NCBI GenBank assembly: GCA_965223235.1
Contig: CBDCVV010000021.1
Coordinates: 186,001 to 250,000, forward strand
Source: UBA2589 sp965223235
Lineage (GTDB): Bacteria; Gemmatimonadota; Gemmatimonadetes; Longimicrobiales; Gaopeijiaceae
Length of the DNA stretch: 64,000 bases
Direction: 5' to 3'
Shown here piece after piece: positions 9,286-17,404 of this stretch (the stretch's first letter is position 1; each line of letters begins with the position of its first letter). Under the pieces are notes generated by a model, which saw only the letters and a list, made by a program, of their open reading frames with translations, was not told the origin of the DNA and ran no database searches. Made by a program: the position numbers and the translations under genes.

Positions 9286-9387
9286 CCGATCACTCCCGGG
9301 GGAACCGGATCCGCTGGAAAGGGGTTCGAAAGCCGGATTCTCCCCGTAGTTTGGATCGTACCGAGTCGAATCTCCGGAGCTCCTCTT

Positions 9388-10347
9388 ATGATCATCCGCC
9401 GACCCCCCGACATCCCCTCCTCCGAGATTACCCCGGAGGACGTCTACCTGAATCGTCGGACGTTCATCAAGGCCGCGGCCGCGGGGACGGCCGGACTCGC
9501 TCTGGGTCCGGGTGCGGCGTCGGCTTCGACCCGTCTGAGCCAATCTCAAGAAATCCCGCCGCGATTCGCGACGCTGAGATCGGAGCTGGACGAGGAGTTG
9601 AACTCGTACGAAGCCGTCACGACGTACAACAACTTCTACGAGTTCGGTCTGGACAAGAAGGACCCTGCACGCTATTCGGGGGACTTCCGTCCACGGCCGT
9701 GGACGGTCTCGATCGGTGGCGAGTGCAACAAGCCCGGAGAGTACCACCTGGAAGACATCCTTTCGGGCGTCACGCTGGAAGATCGGGTCTATCGGCTACG
9801 TTGTGTGGAAGCGTGGTCGATGGTCATTCCGTGGTACGGCTTTCAGCTCTCGACGCTCATCAACCGGGCGGAGCCGACCGGGAACGCCAACTACGTTGTC
9901 TTCAAGACGGTCGTTCGCCCGGAAGAGATGCCCGGGCAAGCCCGGGCTGTCCTCAACTGGCCGTACGTCGAAGGGCTTCGCATGGACGAAGCGATGCACC
10001 CACTAACGCTGATGGCGACGGGTCTCTACGGGATGGACCTCCCGAACCAGAATGGTGCGCCCCTCCGTTTGGTCGTGCCGTGGAAGTACGGCTTCAAGAG
10101 CATCAAGTCGATCGTCTCTATCGACTTCGTCGAAGAGATGCCCGTCAACACGTGGAAGCGCCAGAACTCGAACGAGTACGGCTTCTTCGCGAATGTGAAC
10201 CCCAACGTGAGCCACCCTCGTTGGAGCCAGGCACGCGAGCGTCGGCTGCCTAGCCCCTTCAAGCGCTTCGAGACGATGATGTTCAACGGGTACACCGATC
10301 AGGTGCAGCACCTGTACGCTGGGATGGACCTGGAGCGTTGGAAGTAA
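9388..10347 (+). CDS. msrP: Protein-methionine-sulfoxide reductase catalytic subunit MsrP (YedY)
   Basis: Periplasmic molybdopterin enzyme that reduces methionine sulfoxide in proteins using electrons from the quinone pool through MsrQ. The 319-residue protein opens with the conserved segment ITPEDVYLNRRTFIKAAA, which includes a twin-arginine signal (NRRTF, residues 22-26) and a hydrophobic stretch. The molybdenum-ligand cysteine is in RLRCVEAWSMV (Cys139), as in E. coli YedY. VPWKYGFKSIKSIV is another family block. Its partner msrQ follows 32 bases downstream, and moaA, moaE and moaD for its cofactor are also in the window. Confidence 0.95.
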   Translation: MIIRRPPDIPSSEITPEDVYLNRRTFIKAAAAGTAGLALGPGAASASTRLSQSQEIPPRFATLRSELDEELNSYEAVTTYNNFYEFGLDKKDPARYSGDFRPRPWTVSIGGECNKPGEYHLEDILSGVTLEDRVYRLRCVEAWSMVIPWYGFQLSTLINRAEPTGNANYVVFKTVVRPEEMPGQARAVLNWPYVEGLRMDEAMHPLTLMATGLYGMDLPNQNGAPLRLVVPWKYGFKSIKSIVSIDFVEEMPVNTWKRQNSNEYGFFANVNPNVSHPRWSQARERRLPSPFKRFETMMFNGYTDQVQHLYAGMDLERWK

Positions 10348-10379
10348 TCACGCCGACCTAGCGAGACACCTCAGGACGG

Positions 10380-11015
10380 ATGAACACGAAACGCGCAGTC
10401 CTCGGGCTCAGGGTCGCGCTTTGGGTCGGCGCACTCTCTCCAGCGGCTTGGTTGGCGGCAGGGTTCGTGACGGGGTGGATCGGTGTGAACCCGATCGAGA
10501 AGCTCACGCGCGTCACGGGCATGACGACGATCGTGCTCCTGATGGTCACACTCGCGGTCACGCCTGCGCGTCGACTCACCGGGTGGAATCCTCTGATCAA
10601 ACTGCGCCGCCCACTCGGGCTCTTCGCCTTCTTCTATGCCGTGCTCCACTTCAGCATCTGGTTCGTATTCGACATGGTCGGCAACGTCGAGTGGATGCTC
10701 GAAGACATTGCTGAGCGGCGATACATCACGGTGGGAATGGCCGCCCTCATCGTCATGATTCCCCTTGCCGTCACATCGACCCGTGGATGGATCCGAAGAC
10801 TCGGAAAGCGTTGGGCGAAGCTGCACAAGGCCGCCTACCTCGCGGCCGGGCTCGGCGTGGTGCACTACCTCTGGCTCGTAAAAGCCGACACGAGGCTCCC
10901 CATCCTCTTCGGCGGGATTCTCGCCATCCTCTTGGCTTCGCGCCTTCCTGTATTCGCCCGCGGGAAGAAGGGCCCCAAACAGCGAACCGTCGACGCGGCA
11001 ACCACCACGAGCTAA
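10380..11015 (+). CDS. msrQ: Haem-binding membrane subunit MsrQ (YedZ)
   Basis: The inner-membrane haem b protein that passes quinol electrons to MsrP. At 211 residues it has six hydrophobic segments of the ferric-reductase-like domain, with candidate haem histidines in AVLHFSIW, KLHKAAYL and VVHYLWLVK. The positively charged GKRWAKLHK loop is typical of the family. The position directly after msrP confirms the pairing. Start ATG at 10380. Confidence 0.95.
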   Translation: MNTKRAVLGLRVALWVGALSPAAWLAAGFVTGWIGVNPIEKLTRVTGMTTIVLLMVTLAVTPARRLTGWNPLIKLRRPLGLFAFFYAVLHFSIWFVFDMVGNVEWMLEDIAERRYITVGMAALIVMIPLAVTSTRGWIRRLGKRWAKLHKAAYLAAGLGVVHYLWLVKADTRLPILFGGILAILLASRLPVFARGKKGPKQRTVDAATTTS

Positions 11016-11042
11016 GACTCCTCCGCTACCGAACCCACGTGG

Positions 11043-11843
11043 TCATTCGTCGCGCCCGAGGGCGTGCCTTAGAAACCGAGTGAGGATCCCTTCGGTGTGG
11101 GGCGTTTCCGGCGTCTGGTCTCGCAGCTCTTCTAGCGAGCTCGCACCCGTCAGTGGGATGTACGACGGATAGCACGCCATCCGGCGCAGAAGTCCGTCGC
11201 GGTCCAACTCTGGATGGAATTGGGTGCAGTATATGGGCCGATCAGCGAAGGTGAACGCTTGGTTAGTGCATCCCACGCTCGAGGCGAGAAGGACCGCCCC
11301 CTTAGGCAAGTCGATCACGTGGTCTTCATGTCCACTGAGCGCGAGGAAATCGGCGCCCAACGGTGCGAAGACAGGGTCACGCAATCCGGCCCCGGTGAGA
11401 TGCATCTCGGTGACCCCGACTTCGGCTCGCGCGCGGTCCGTAATGACCGTACCTCCCAGCGCCCGAGCCATTGCCTGAAAACCCCAGCACGATGCGAAGG
11501 TCGGCTTCCCGATCTCGTATAGATGCGCCATGGCATCGAGGGCTGCAGGAAGCCAGGGGCCTCCGCGGGCGACGGAGTAGTCGCCGCTCCCGCCAAGAAG
11601 CACGACATCGACGGTCGCGAGCTCCGCTGGAGTCGGTGCGCCGGTCAGCAGATCTTGGACTCGAATCCGACTCCGATCGACTGCGAAGCACCGTTCGAAA
11701 CACTCCACCTCGTGATCCCGCATAGGATCGTCCGGATTCCTGACCTGCAGCAGGAGGAAGGATGTCTCATTCAGAGATGAGGGCACGGCAAGACCTGAGG
11801 TGACGGACACCGGACTGGCGCCCTGCGAACGAACAACCATCAT
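11043..11843 (-). CDS. Class I glutamine amidotransferase-like protein
   Basis: A stand-alone GATase1 domain resembling the glutaminase part of GMP synthase. The catalytic Cys is in FASCWGFQAMA (Cys119 in the longest frame), and the His/Glu pair is in CTQFHPELD. VLLGGSGDYS forms the oxyanion-side loop. Such single-domain proteins cleave glutamine or gamma-glutamyl compounds; the acceptor is unknown. The longest frame starts at ATG 11841-11843, but homology begins near residue 25, so a GTG at 11784-11786 is a reasonable alternative start. It is divergent from the desaturase gene. Confidence 0.85.
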   Translation of the reverse strand: MMVVRSQGASPVSVTSGLAVPSSLNETSFLLLQVRNPDDPMRDHEVECFERCFAVDRSRIRVQDLLTGAPTPAELATVDVVLLGGSGDYSVARGGPWLPAALDAMAHLYEIGKPTFASCWGFQAMARALGGTVITDRARAEVGVTEMHLTGAGLRDPVFAPLGADFLALSGHEDHVIDLPKGAVLLASSVGCTNQAFTFADRPIYCTQFHPELDRDGLLRRMACYPSYIPLTGASSLEELRDQTPETPHTEGILTRFLRHALGRDE

Positions 11844-11874
11844 AGACGGGTTCCACTTCGCCGATCAACCGCCG

Positions 11875-12759
11875 ATGACCACGCTCAAGTCGCTTCTCCA
11901 ACGCTTCGTGTGGTGGTTCGACACGACGTCCGGAGACCCGGCCTCCATGACGGACACCACCGTCGTGGACTGGTTCCGAGTCATCCCGTTCGCGCTACTC
12001 CACCTCGCGTGCGTGGGCGTGTTCTTCGTCGACTTCCGCTGGACGCTCGTCGGCCTCGCCGTCGCGTTGTACGTGATCCGAATGTTCGCGATCACCGGTT
12101 TCTACCACCGATACTTCTCCCACCGCACGTTCAAGACCAGCAGGCCGGCGCAGTTTGCCTTCGCCCTCTTGGGTGCGAGCGCGGCGCAAAGAGGTCCCCT
12201 CTGGTGGGCGGCCCACCATCGGCGCCACCACAGGCACTCCGACACGGAGCTGGATCCGCATTCTCCTCGGGAACACGGCTTTTGGTGGGCCCACATGGGA
12301 TGGATCACTGCACCCGGGAACTTCCCCACCGCCTTCGAGGAGGTCCGGGATCTCGAAAAGTATCCCGAGCTCCGCTTCCTCGATCGCTTCGATCTACTCG
12401 TCCCACTTCTTCTCGCAACTGGGCTCTTCGTGGTGGGCGGGTTCGAGTGGCTCTTGTGGGGCTTCTTCGTGAGCACCGTGGTCCTCTTTCACTGCACGTG
12501 CTTCATCAATTCGCTCGCGCACCAGATGGGGAGTCGGCGGTTCGAGACCGATGACGACAGTAGGAATAGCCTGATCCTGGCCCTCCTCACCTTCGGCGAA
12601 GGATGGCACAACAACCACCACAAGTACCCTGGCTCCGTCCGACAGGGCTTCTACTGGTGGGAGGTAGACCTCACCTACTATGGGCTCCTCGTTCTACGAA
12701 GCCTCGGCATCATCTCCGATCTGCGGAAGCCGCCCCAACGCGTGTACGACTCAGCCTGA
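11875..12759 (+). CDS. Fatty acid desaturase, acyl-CoA/acyl-lipid delta-9 type
   Basis: Membrane di-iron enzyme that introduces a double bond into a fatty acyl chain. The 294-residue protein shows the three histidine boxes of the family: HRYFSH (78-83), HHRRHH (114-119) and HNNHH (near 247, within FGEGWHNNHHKYPG). Hydrophobic hairpins lie between the boxes. The ATG at 11875 is chosen; an in-frame ATG at 11800 would overlap the divergent amidotransferase gene. Electron donors are not nearby. Confidence 0.93.
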   Translation: MTTLKSLLQRFVWWFDTTSGDPASMTDTTVVDWFRVIPFALLHLACVGVFFVDFRWTLVGLAVALYVIRMFAITGFYHRYFSHRTFKTSRPAQFAFALLGASAAQRGPLWWAAHHRRHHRHSDTELDPHSPREHGFWWAHMGWITAPGNFPTAFEEVRDLEKYPELRFLDRFDLLVPLLLATGLFVVGGFEWLLWGFFVSTVVLFHCTCFINSLAHQMGSRRFETDDDSRNSLILALLTFGEGWHNNHHKYPGSVRQGFYWWEVDLTYYGLLVLRSLGIISDLRKPPQRVYDSA

Positions 12760-12762
12760 AGT

Positions 12763-12954
12763 TTAGACCTCGTCGAGCGTCGATACGGAGACCTCGGTCT
12801 GCCCTTCGGAGGTGAGTCGCACCGTGATCGAGCGCGGGTTACAGCAGACGTAGCAGTCCTCGATGTAGCGCTGAACCGCCCCGCCACTGGCATCGATCAC
12901 GACTTCGCCAAGCTCACCGCAGTACGGGCAGTACACCTCGATGCGCTCTTCCAC
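12763..12954 (-). CDS. CPXCG-motif cysteine-rich small protein
   Basis: A 63-residue protein with paired cysteines, CPYCGE near residue 9 and CYVCCNP near residue 34, matching the CPXCG cysteine-rich family thought to bind a metal. Its function is not known. It starts at GTG 12952-12954, whose last-listed base is shared with the TAG of the carbamate kinase gene, so it is the last cistron of the arginine deiminase operon. The C-terminus is Ser/Thr/Val rich without a membrane segment. Confidence 0.8.
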   Translation of the reverse strand: MEERIEVYCPYCGELGEVVIDASGGAVQRYIEDCYVCCNPRSITVRLTSEGQTEVSVSTLDEV

Positions 12955-13874
12955 TACGGTGCGCTCTCTTCGGGAACCACAACTGTCCCCCCGTCGAGGC
13001 GTACTAACTCCCCAATCCGCTCCAGCGAACCGATCACCGCGGGGCGATGGGCCCGGCGTACGAAGTTCGCCGCAGCCTCGACCTTCGGTCCCATCGAGCC
13101 GTCGGGCACCTCGATCCCAAGTATTTCATCCGGCGTCACCCGATTCACCAGCTTCTGACGAGGTGTGCCGAAGTGCTCGAAGACGCCCTCGACGTCCGTG
13201 GCGAGGACCAGCAGGTCCGCCTCCAACTCGAATGCGAGGAGCGCACTGGCTCGGTCCTTGTCCACGACCACATCCACGCCCCGCAGGCGGCCGTCCTCCC
13301 CATACATCGTGGGAATTCCTCCGCCACCGCCACAGATCACCACAGCTCCCTTCTCCACCAGCCAACGGATCGGTCGGGTCTCGAAGATTCGGCGGGGAAT
13401 CGGTGAAGCCACGACCCTTCTCCAGCCTGCCCCATCTTCGGTCACGGTCCAGCCATTTTTCGAAGCGAGCCAGTTAGCCTCCTCCCGAGTGTAGACCGGC
13501 CCAATCGGCTTCGTCGGGTGACGGAACGCGGGATCTTCGGGATCGACTTCGACCATCGTGAGTACCGTCGCGATCGGGAAGTCGAAAGGCAGCACGTTCC
13601 CGAGCTCTTGCTCGATCACATACCCGATCCACCCCTCGCTCTCAGCGCCCAACACGTCGAGGGACACCTCGGACGCAGGGTCATACGCCTGCGCCTGAAG
13701 CGAAAGCAGACCGACCTGAGGCCCGTTGCCGTGCGTGATAACGACTTCGTGCTCCATTGCCACCGGTGCGATCGCGGCCGCCGCCCGTCGCACGTTCGAC
13801 CGTTGCGCTTCCGCCGTAAGTGGCTCTCCTCGACGCAACAGCGCGTTGCCCCCCAGAGCGATCACGACCCGCAT
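12954..13874 (-). CDS. arcC: Carbamate kinase
   Basis: Converts carbamoyl phosphate plus ADP to ATP, carbamate and then ammonia and CO2, the energy-yielding last step of the arginine deiminase pathway. The 306-residue protein has the amino-acid-kinase start VVIALGGNALLRRGEP, the ITHGNGPQVGLL loop, VICGGGGGIPT and the VVDKDRASALLA block. Length is typical. It lies 16 bases after arcB in an arcA-arcB-arcC order. Confidence 0.95.
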   Translation of the reverse strand: MRVVIALGGNALLRRGEPLTAEAQRSNVRRAAAAIAPVAMEHEVVITHGNGPQVGLLSLQAQAYDPASEVSLDVLGAESEGWIGYVIEQELGNVLPFDFPIATVLTMVEVDPEDPAFRHPTKPIGPVYTREEANWLASKNGWTVTEDGAGWRRVVASPIPRRIFETRPIRWLVEKGAVVICGGGGGIPTMYGEDGRLRGVDVVVDKDRASALLAFELEADLLVLATDVEGVFEHFGTPRQKLVNRVTPDEILGIEVPDGSMGPKVEAAANFVRRAHRPAVIGSLERIGELVRLDGGTVVVPEESAP

Positions 13875-13890
13875 GGCCTAACCGCGCTCG

Positions 13891-14892
13891 CTACCCGGCC
13901 AAGGTCGCAACAAGAATCGCCTTGATCGTGTGGAGGCGATTCTCAGCCTGGTCGAAGATGACCGAGCCCTCGGACTCGAAGACCTCCTCGGTAACCTCGA
14001 GTCCATCGAGTCCAAACTTTTGGAAGACCTCCTCTCCGACCTTCGTATCCCTGTTGTGGAACGCCGGGAGGCAGTGCATGAACTTCGGGTTCGAGTGACC
14101 CGTCGCGTCCATCGCCGCCTGGTTGACCTGGTAGGGGCGGAGCAGCTCGATCCGCTCGGCCCACACTGAGTCCGGCTCGCCCATCGAGACCCACACGTCC
14201 GTGTGGACAAACTCCGCCCCACCGACCCCGCTCACGACATCATCCGTGACAGTCACTCGCCCTCCGGTCTCCCCCGCGAGTCGCCGGCACTGGTCGACGA
14301 GCTCTTCATCCGGCCATAGCGCTCGGGGCGCTACGATCCTCACATCCATCCCGAAGAGCGCGCCCCCCACCATCAGCGAATTGCCCATGTTGAAACGGGC
14401 ATCTCCCAGGTACGCGAACGAAGTACCGGTCAGCGATCCCGAGCCGTGCTCTCGCATCGTCATGACGTCGGCAAGAATCTGTGTCGGATGGTACTCGTCG
14501 GTGAGGCCATTCCACACGGGGACCCCGGCGTGGGCCGCGAGTTCTTCTACCGTCGTTTGAGCGAACCCGCGGTACTCGATTCCGTCGAACATCCGCCCCA
14601 AGACGCGAGCGGTATCCTTCATCGTCTCCTTGTGGCCGATCTGGGTACCCGAGGGCCCCAGGTAGACGGCGTGAGCGCCCTGGTCCAAGGCGGCAACTTC
14701 GAAGGCGCAGCGGGTGCGAGTCGACCCCTTCTCGAAGATCAACGCGAGGTTCAACCCGCCGAGTCGACGAGTCTCCCGCCCTTCCCTCTTCGCCCTCTTC
14801 AACTCGTCCGACAGGTCGAGCAGGTAGTGGGCTTCGGCCGGAGTGAAATCAAGGAGCTTGAGAAAGTGTCGACCCTTCAGATTCACCGACAT
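13891..14892 (-). CDS. arcB: Ornithine carbamoyltransferase, probably catabolic
   Basis: Interconverts citrulline plus phosphate and ornithine plus carbamoyl phosphate. The 333-residue protein shows the carbamoyl-phosphate motif STRTRCAFE, the HPTQILAD segment and the HCLPAF ornithine-site motif. Its place between arcA and arcC argues for the catabolic enzyme, although the sequence alone does not exclude an anabolic role (argF). Start ATG 14892; 55 bases separate it from arcA. Confidence 0.93.
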   Translation of the reverse strand: MSVNLKGRHFLKLLDFTPAEAHYLLDLSDELKRAKREGRETRRLGGLNLALIFEKGSTRTRCAFEVAALDQGAHAVYLGPSGTQIGHKETMKDTARVLGRMFDGIEYRGFAQTTVEELAAHAGVPVWNGLTDEYHPTQILADVMTMREHGSGSLTGTSFAYLGDARFNMGNSLMVGGALFGMDVRIVAPRALWPDEELVDQCRRLAGETGGRVTVTDDVVSGVGGAEFVHTDVWVSMGEPDSVWAERIELLRPYQVNQAAMDATGHSNPKFMHCLPAFHNRDTKVGEEVFQKFGLDGLEVTEEVFESEGSVIFDQAENRLHTIKAILVATLAG

Positions 14893-14947
14893 GGTGCGGA
14901 CCCTTTGAGTGTTGGACGCAGGAGCAACCCCCGAAGACCCTCGAGAC

Positions 14948-16198
14948 TCATACAGGATCCCGTAGGAGGGGACACGTCATGCAGTGACCTCCTCCCCGAC
15001 CACGACCCAGCTCGGATCCGTCGATCTCGAGGACCTCAATCCCGGCGTTTCGGAGCTTCCGGTTCGTGTATTCGTTCTTCGCGTACCCGACGACGACCCC
15101 GGGGGCTAGCGCCACCACGTTGTTCCCGTCATCCCACTGTTCACGCTCGGCCTGATACTCGTCACCACCGGTGGTTACGACTCGGAGCGACGTGAGTCCC
15201 AGGGCATCTTCGACGGCTCCGAGGAAGGACGGTTCTTTGCGAATATCGAGCGTGCCCGCCCGGTCTCCCGGACGGAGGCTGAACGCGGTAATCGCGTCGA
15301 CGACTTGTGGGTACACCGTGACCGCGTCGCGGTCGAGGAAGGTGAAGACCGTGTCGAGGTGCATGTGCGCGCGATCCTTCGTCATCTCGCACGCGATGAC
15401 TCGTGTGGCCGCCTCCCGACTGAACAGGGCCCTCGCGAGCTGCTCTACCATCACGGGTGTCGTGCGCTCGCTGCACCCGACGAGCACGGCTCCATTGCCG
15501 ATAGGCATCACGTCTCCACCCTCGAGGGAGGAGTGACCGAAGTCCTCGAGATCGAACGATCCCTCTCGTCCTTCCGGCGGGTACCAGTAGTCGAAGGTAG
15601 CCTCCGCGAAGTCGGGGTGGTGCTTGTAGATCGCGCCGACGTTCACGACTTCGAGTTGCCGGACCTTGGAGTACATCGGGTTGAGAGAAACACCGCCGTA
15701 GATCCAACACGAAGAATCCCTCGTGAAGAGAGAGTTCGGCAGCGGTGGAAGGACGAAGTCCTGGCCACCGGACATCTGGCCACGAAGCGATCGACTCAGA
15801 TCGAGATCTGGGAGCTCGCTCTTCGCTAGGCCGCCGATGAGGTGGCGAGCCAGAAGACGGGAGGTCATCTCCATGAGGTAAGCGCGTAACTCGTGGGCCA
15901 ACGACACGCCCACGGTGAGTTCGTGCACGACCGCGTCTAGGATCTCTGCTCGGGCGGAGTCACTCCGTTCGATCGTCTCGGCCAGGAGCTCTTCGAGAAG
16001 GAGCACCTCGACATCTCTGTCCCGGAGTAAAGACACGAAGTCGTCGTGCTGCTCGCCCGCCCTCCGCACCCAGAGGACGTCGTCGAAGAGGAGCTCCTCG
16101 GCGTTGGAGGGAGTCAGCCGCTGAAGGCTCAATCCTGGGCGGTGGACGAGCACCTTCCGGAGGCGACCCACCTCCGAACCGACGTGGAATCCACTCAT
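14948..16198 (-). CDS. arcA: Arginine deiminase
   Basis: Hydrolyses arginine to citrulline and ammonia. The 416-residue protein starts GFHVGSEVGRLRKVLVHRPG, a family hallmark. It has FTRDSSCWI, the catalytic histidine/aspartate segment HMHLDTVFTF, and the nucleophile Cys in GGGHCMTCPL just before the C-terminus. It is the first gene of arcA-arcB-arcC. No ArcD arginine/ornithine antiporter is nearby, so arginine import must be supplied elsewhere. A TAGAAT element lies in the upstream region, but no convincing -35 was found. Confidence 0.95.
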   Translation of the reverse strand: MSGFHVGSEVGRLRKVLVHRPGLSLQRLTPSNAEELLFDDVLWVRRAGEQHDDFVSLLRDRDVEVLLLEELLAETIERSDSARAEILDAVVHELTVGVSLAHELRAYLMEMTSRLLARHLIGGLAKSELPDLDLSRSLRGQMSGGQDFVLPPLPNSLFTRDSSCWIYGGVSLNPMYSKVRQLEVVNVGAIYKHHPDFAEATFDYWYPPEGREGSFDLEDFGHSSLEGGDVMPIGNGAVLVGCSERTTPVMVEQLARALFSREAATRVIACEMTKDRAHMHLDTVFTFLDRDAVTVYPQVVDAITAFSLRPGDRAGTLDIRKEPSFLGAVEDALGLTSLRVVTTGGDEYQAEREQWDDGNNVVALAPGVVVGYAKNEYTNRKLRNAGIEVLEIDGSELGRGRGGGHCMTCPLLRDPV

Positions 16199-16382
16199 GA
16201 TTGTCCGAGAGAAGAGAACGGGTGAGCACTCTCACCGACGGGGCTGATTCTACCCCACCACACCGGGTCGGGTCTACCGGGTGTCACTTCGTGCGGCTCC
16301 GCTGGAGGCGACCGTTTCGCGACGGCTCGTTCGCTCAGTAGGTTAGGGAGCGCGGCCTGCTGGAATCCAAAGGGAGCACGTG

Positions 16383-17390
16383 ATGGCGGTAACCCGTAGA
16401 TCCCACCTCTCCTGGGCGGTAGCCCTATTGGTCGCATGCACACCGCCGTCGGACGCTCGACAAGCCGACCGTGCGACAGAGTCCGTCGGTCCCGCCGATC
16501 TCCAATCGGTCGTCGAAGAACGTCTTGAACGACTCGACGCCATCTCTTCGCTCCATGCGGTCCACCTCCCGACCGGACGTGAGGTTGCCGTCCGAGCCGA
16601 CCGGCCCATGAACACGCTCAGCGTGATCAAGATCCCGGTGATGGTCCAGGCGTATCGTGACCACGCGTCGGGTCGACTCGACCTGGACGAGAGAGTCGAA
16701 GTGCTGCCAGAAGATCTTCGTCGCGGGAGTGGCCTGGTGCAAACGTTCGCCCCCGGCCTCAACCCGACGCTACGCGATCTCGTCCGCCAGATGATCATCA
16801 CCTCCGACAACACCGCGACCGATATGGTCATCCGCGCTGTGGGATTGCATCGGGTGAACGAACTATTGGTCTCCCAGGGGTACCGTGAGACGGCGCTTCG
16901 CATGACGACGGGTGACATCTTCAGAGAGGTGTGGGTTCGGGCCGACCCGGCGAACGCCTCCATGACCGATGTTCAGGTGTTCGAGCAGGGCTTCCCCAAC
17001 GATGACGGCGCCGGCCAGCGCTCCTTCGCACTCGAGGGCGACTCGACAGCCTGGTTGGGGCGAACAACGGCTCGTGAGATGTCCCGACTCCTCCAGCAGA
17101 TCATTTCGGACTCGCTCACAGCCCACGATCCCTCACAGGAGATGGTCGACGTCCTCAGGGGACAGCTCTACAGCAGTCGGTTGCCGCAACGCGTGCAGTG
17201 GGAGGGCGTCACCGTCGCGCACAAGACGGGCGACTGGCCCCCGATCGCTGGAAACGACGTCGGATTCCTCTTTTACGAAGGTGGGCCGACAATCATTTCC
17301 GTGTTCACCAATCAGAACACGGGCGACTTCTTCGAGTTAGAGGCGACGCTGGGGCTGATTGCACAAGACGTCGTGAACGCTTGGAGGTAG
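16383..17390 (+). CDS. Class A beta-lactamase-fold serine hydrolase, lipoprotein
   Basis: A 335-residue periplasmic or outer-membrane-anchored serine hydrolase. The lipobox LLVAC places the lipidated Cys at residue 19. The penicillin-recognising motifs are SVIK (Ser80-Lys83), SDN (141-143) and KTG (in AHKTGDW). The class A omega-loop ExxLN glutamate is not evident, so it may be a peptidase or esterase relative rather than an antibiotic-resistance enzyme. GTG at 16380 and ATG at 16383 are adjacent start options. It is divergent from arcA across 184 bp. Confidence 0.85.
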   Translation: MAVTRRSHLSWAVALLVACTPPSDARQADRATESVGPADLQSVVEERLERLDAISSLHAVHLPTGREVAVRADRPMNTLSVIKIPVMVQAYRDHASGRLDLDERVEVLPEDLRRGSGLVQTFAPGLNPTLRDLVRQMIITSDNTATDMVIRAVGLHRVNELLVSQGYRETALRMTTGDIFREVWVRADPANASMTDVQVFEQGFPNDDGAGQRSFALEGDSTAWLGRTTAREMSRLLQQIISDSLTAHDPSQEMVDVLRGQLYSSRLPQRVQWEGVTVAHKTGDWPPIAGNDVGFLFYEGGPTIISVFTNQNTGDFFELEATLGLIAQDVVNAWR

Positions 17391-17404
17391 GTCGAATCTA
17401 CGCT

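Noticed and set aside
9286..9387. Inverted repeat after the permease gene as a terminator
   Set aside because: GGGG-AA-CCGG and CCGG-TT-CCCC can pair only with several bulges, and no T-tract follows.
8779..9747. Long Arg-rich minus-strand frame opposite the permease and msrP
   Set aside because: It overlaps two well-supported genes and has the low-complexity composition of an antisense shadow.
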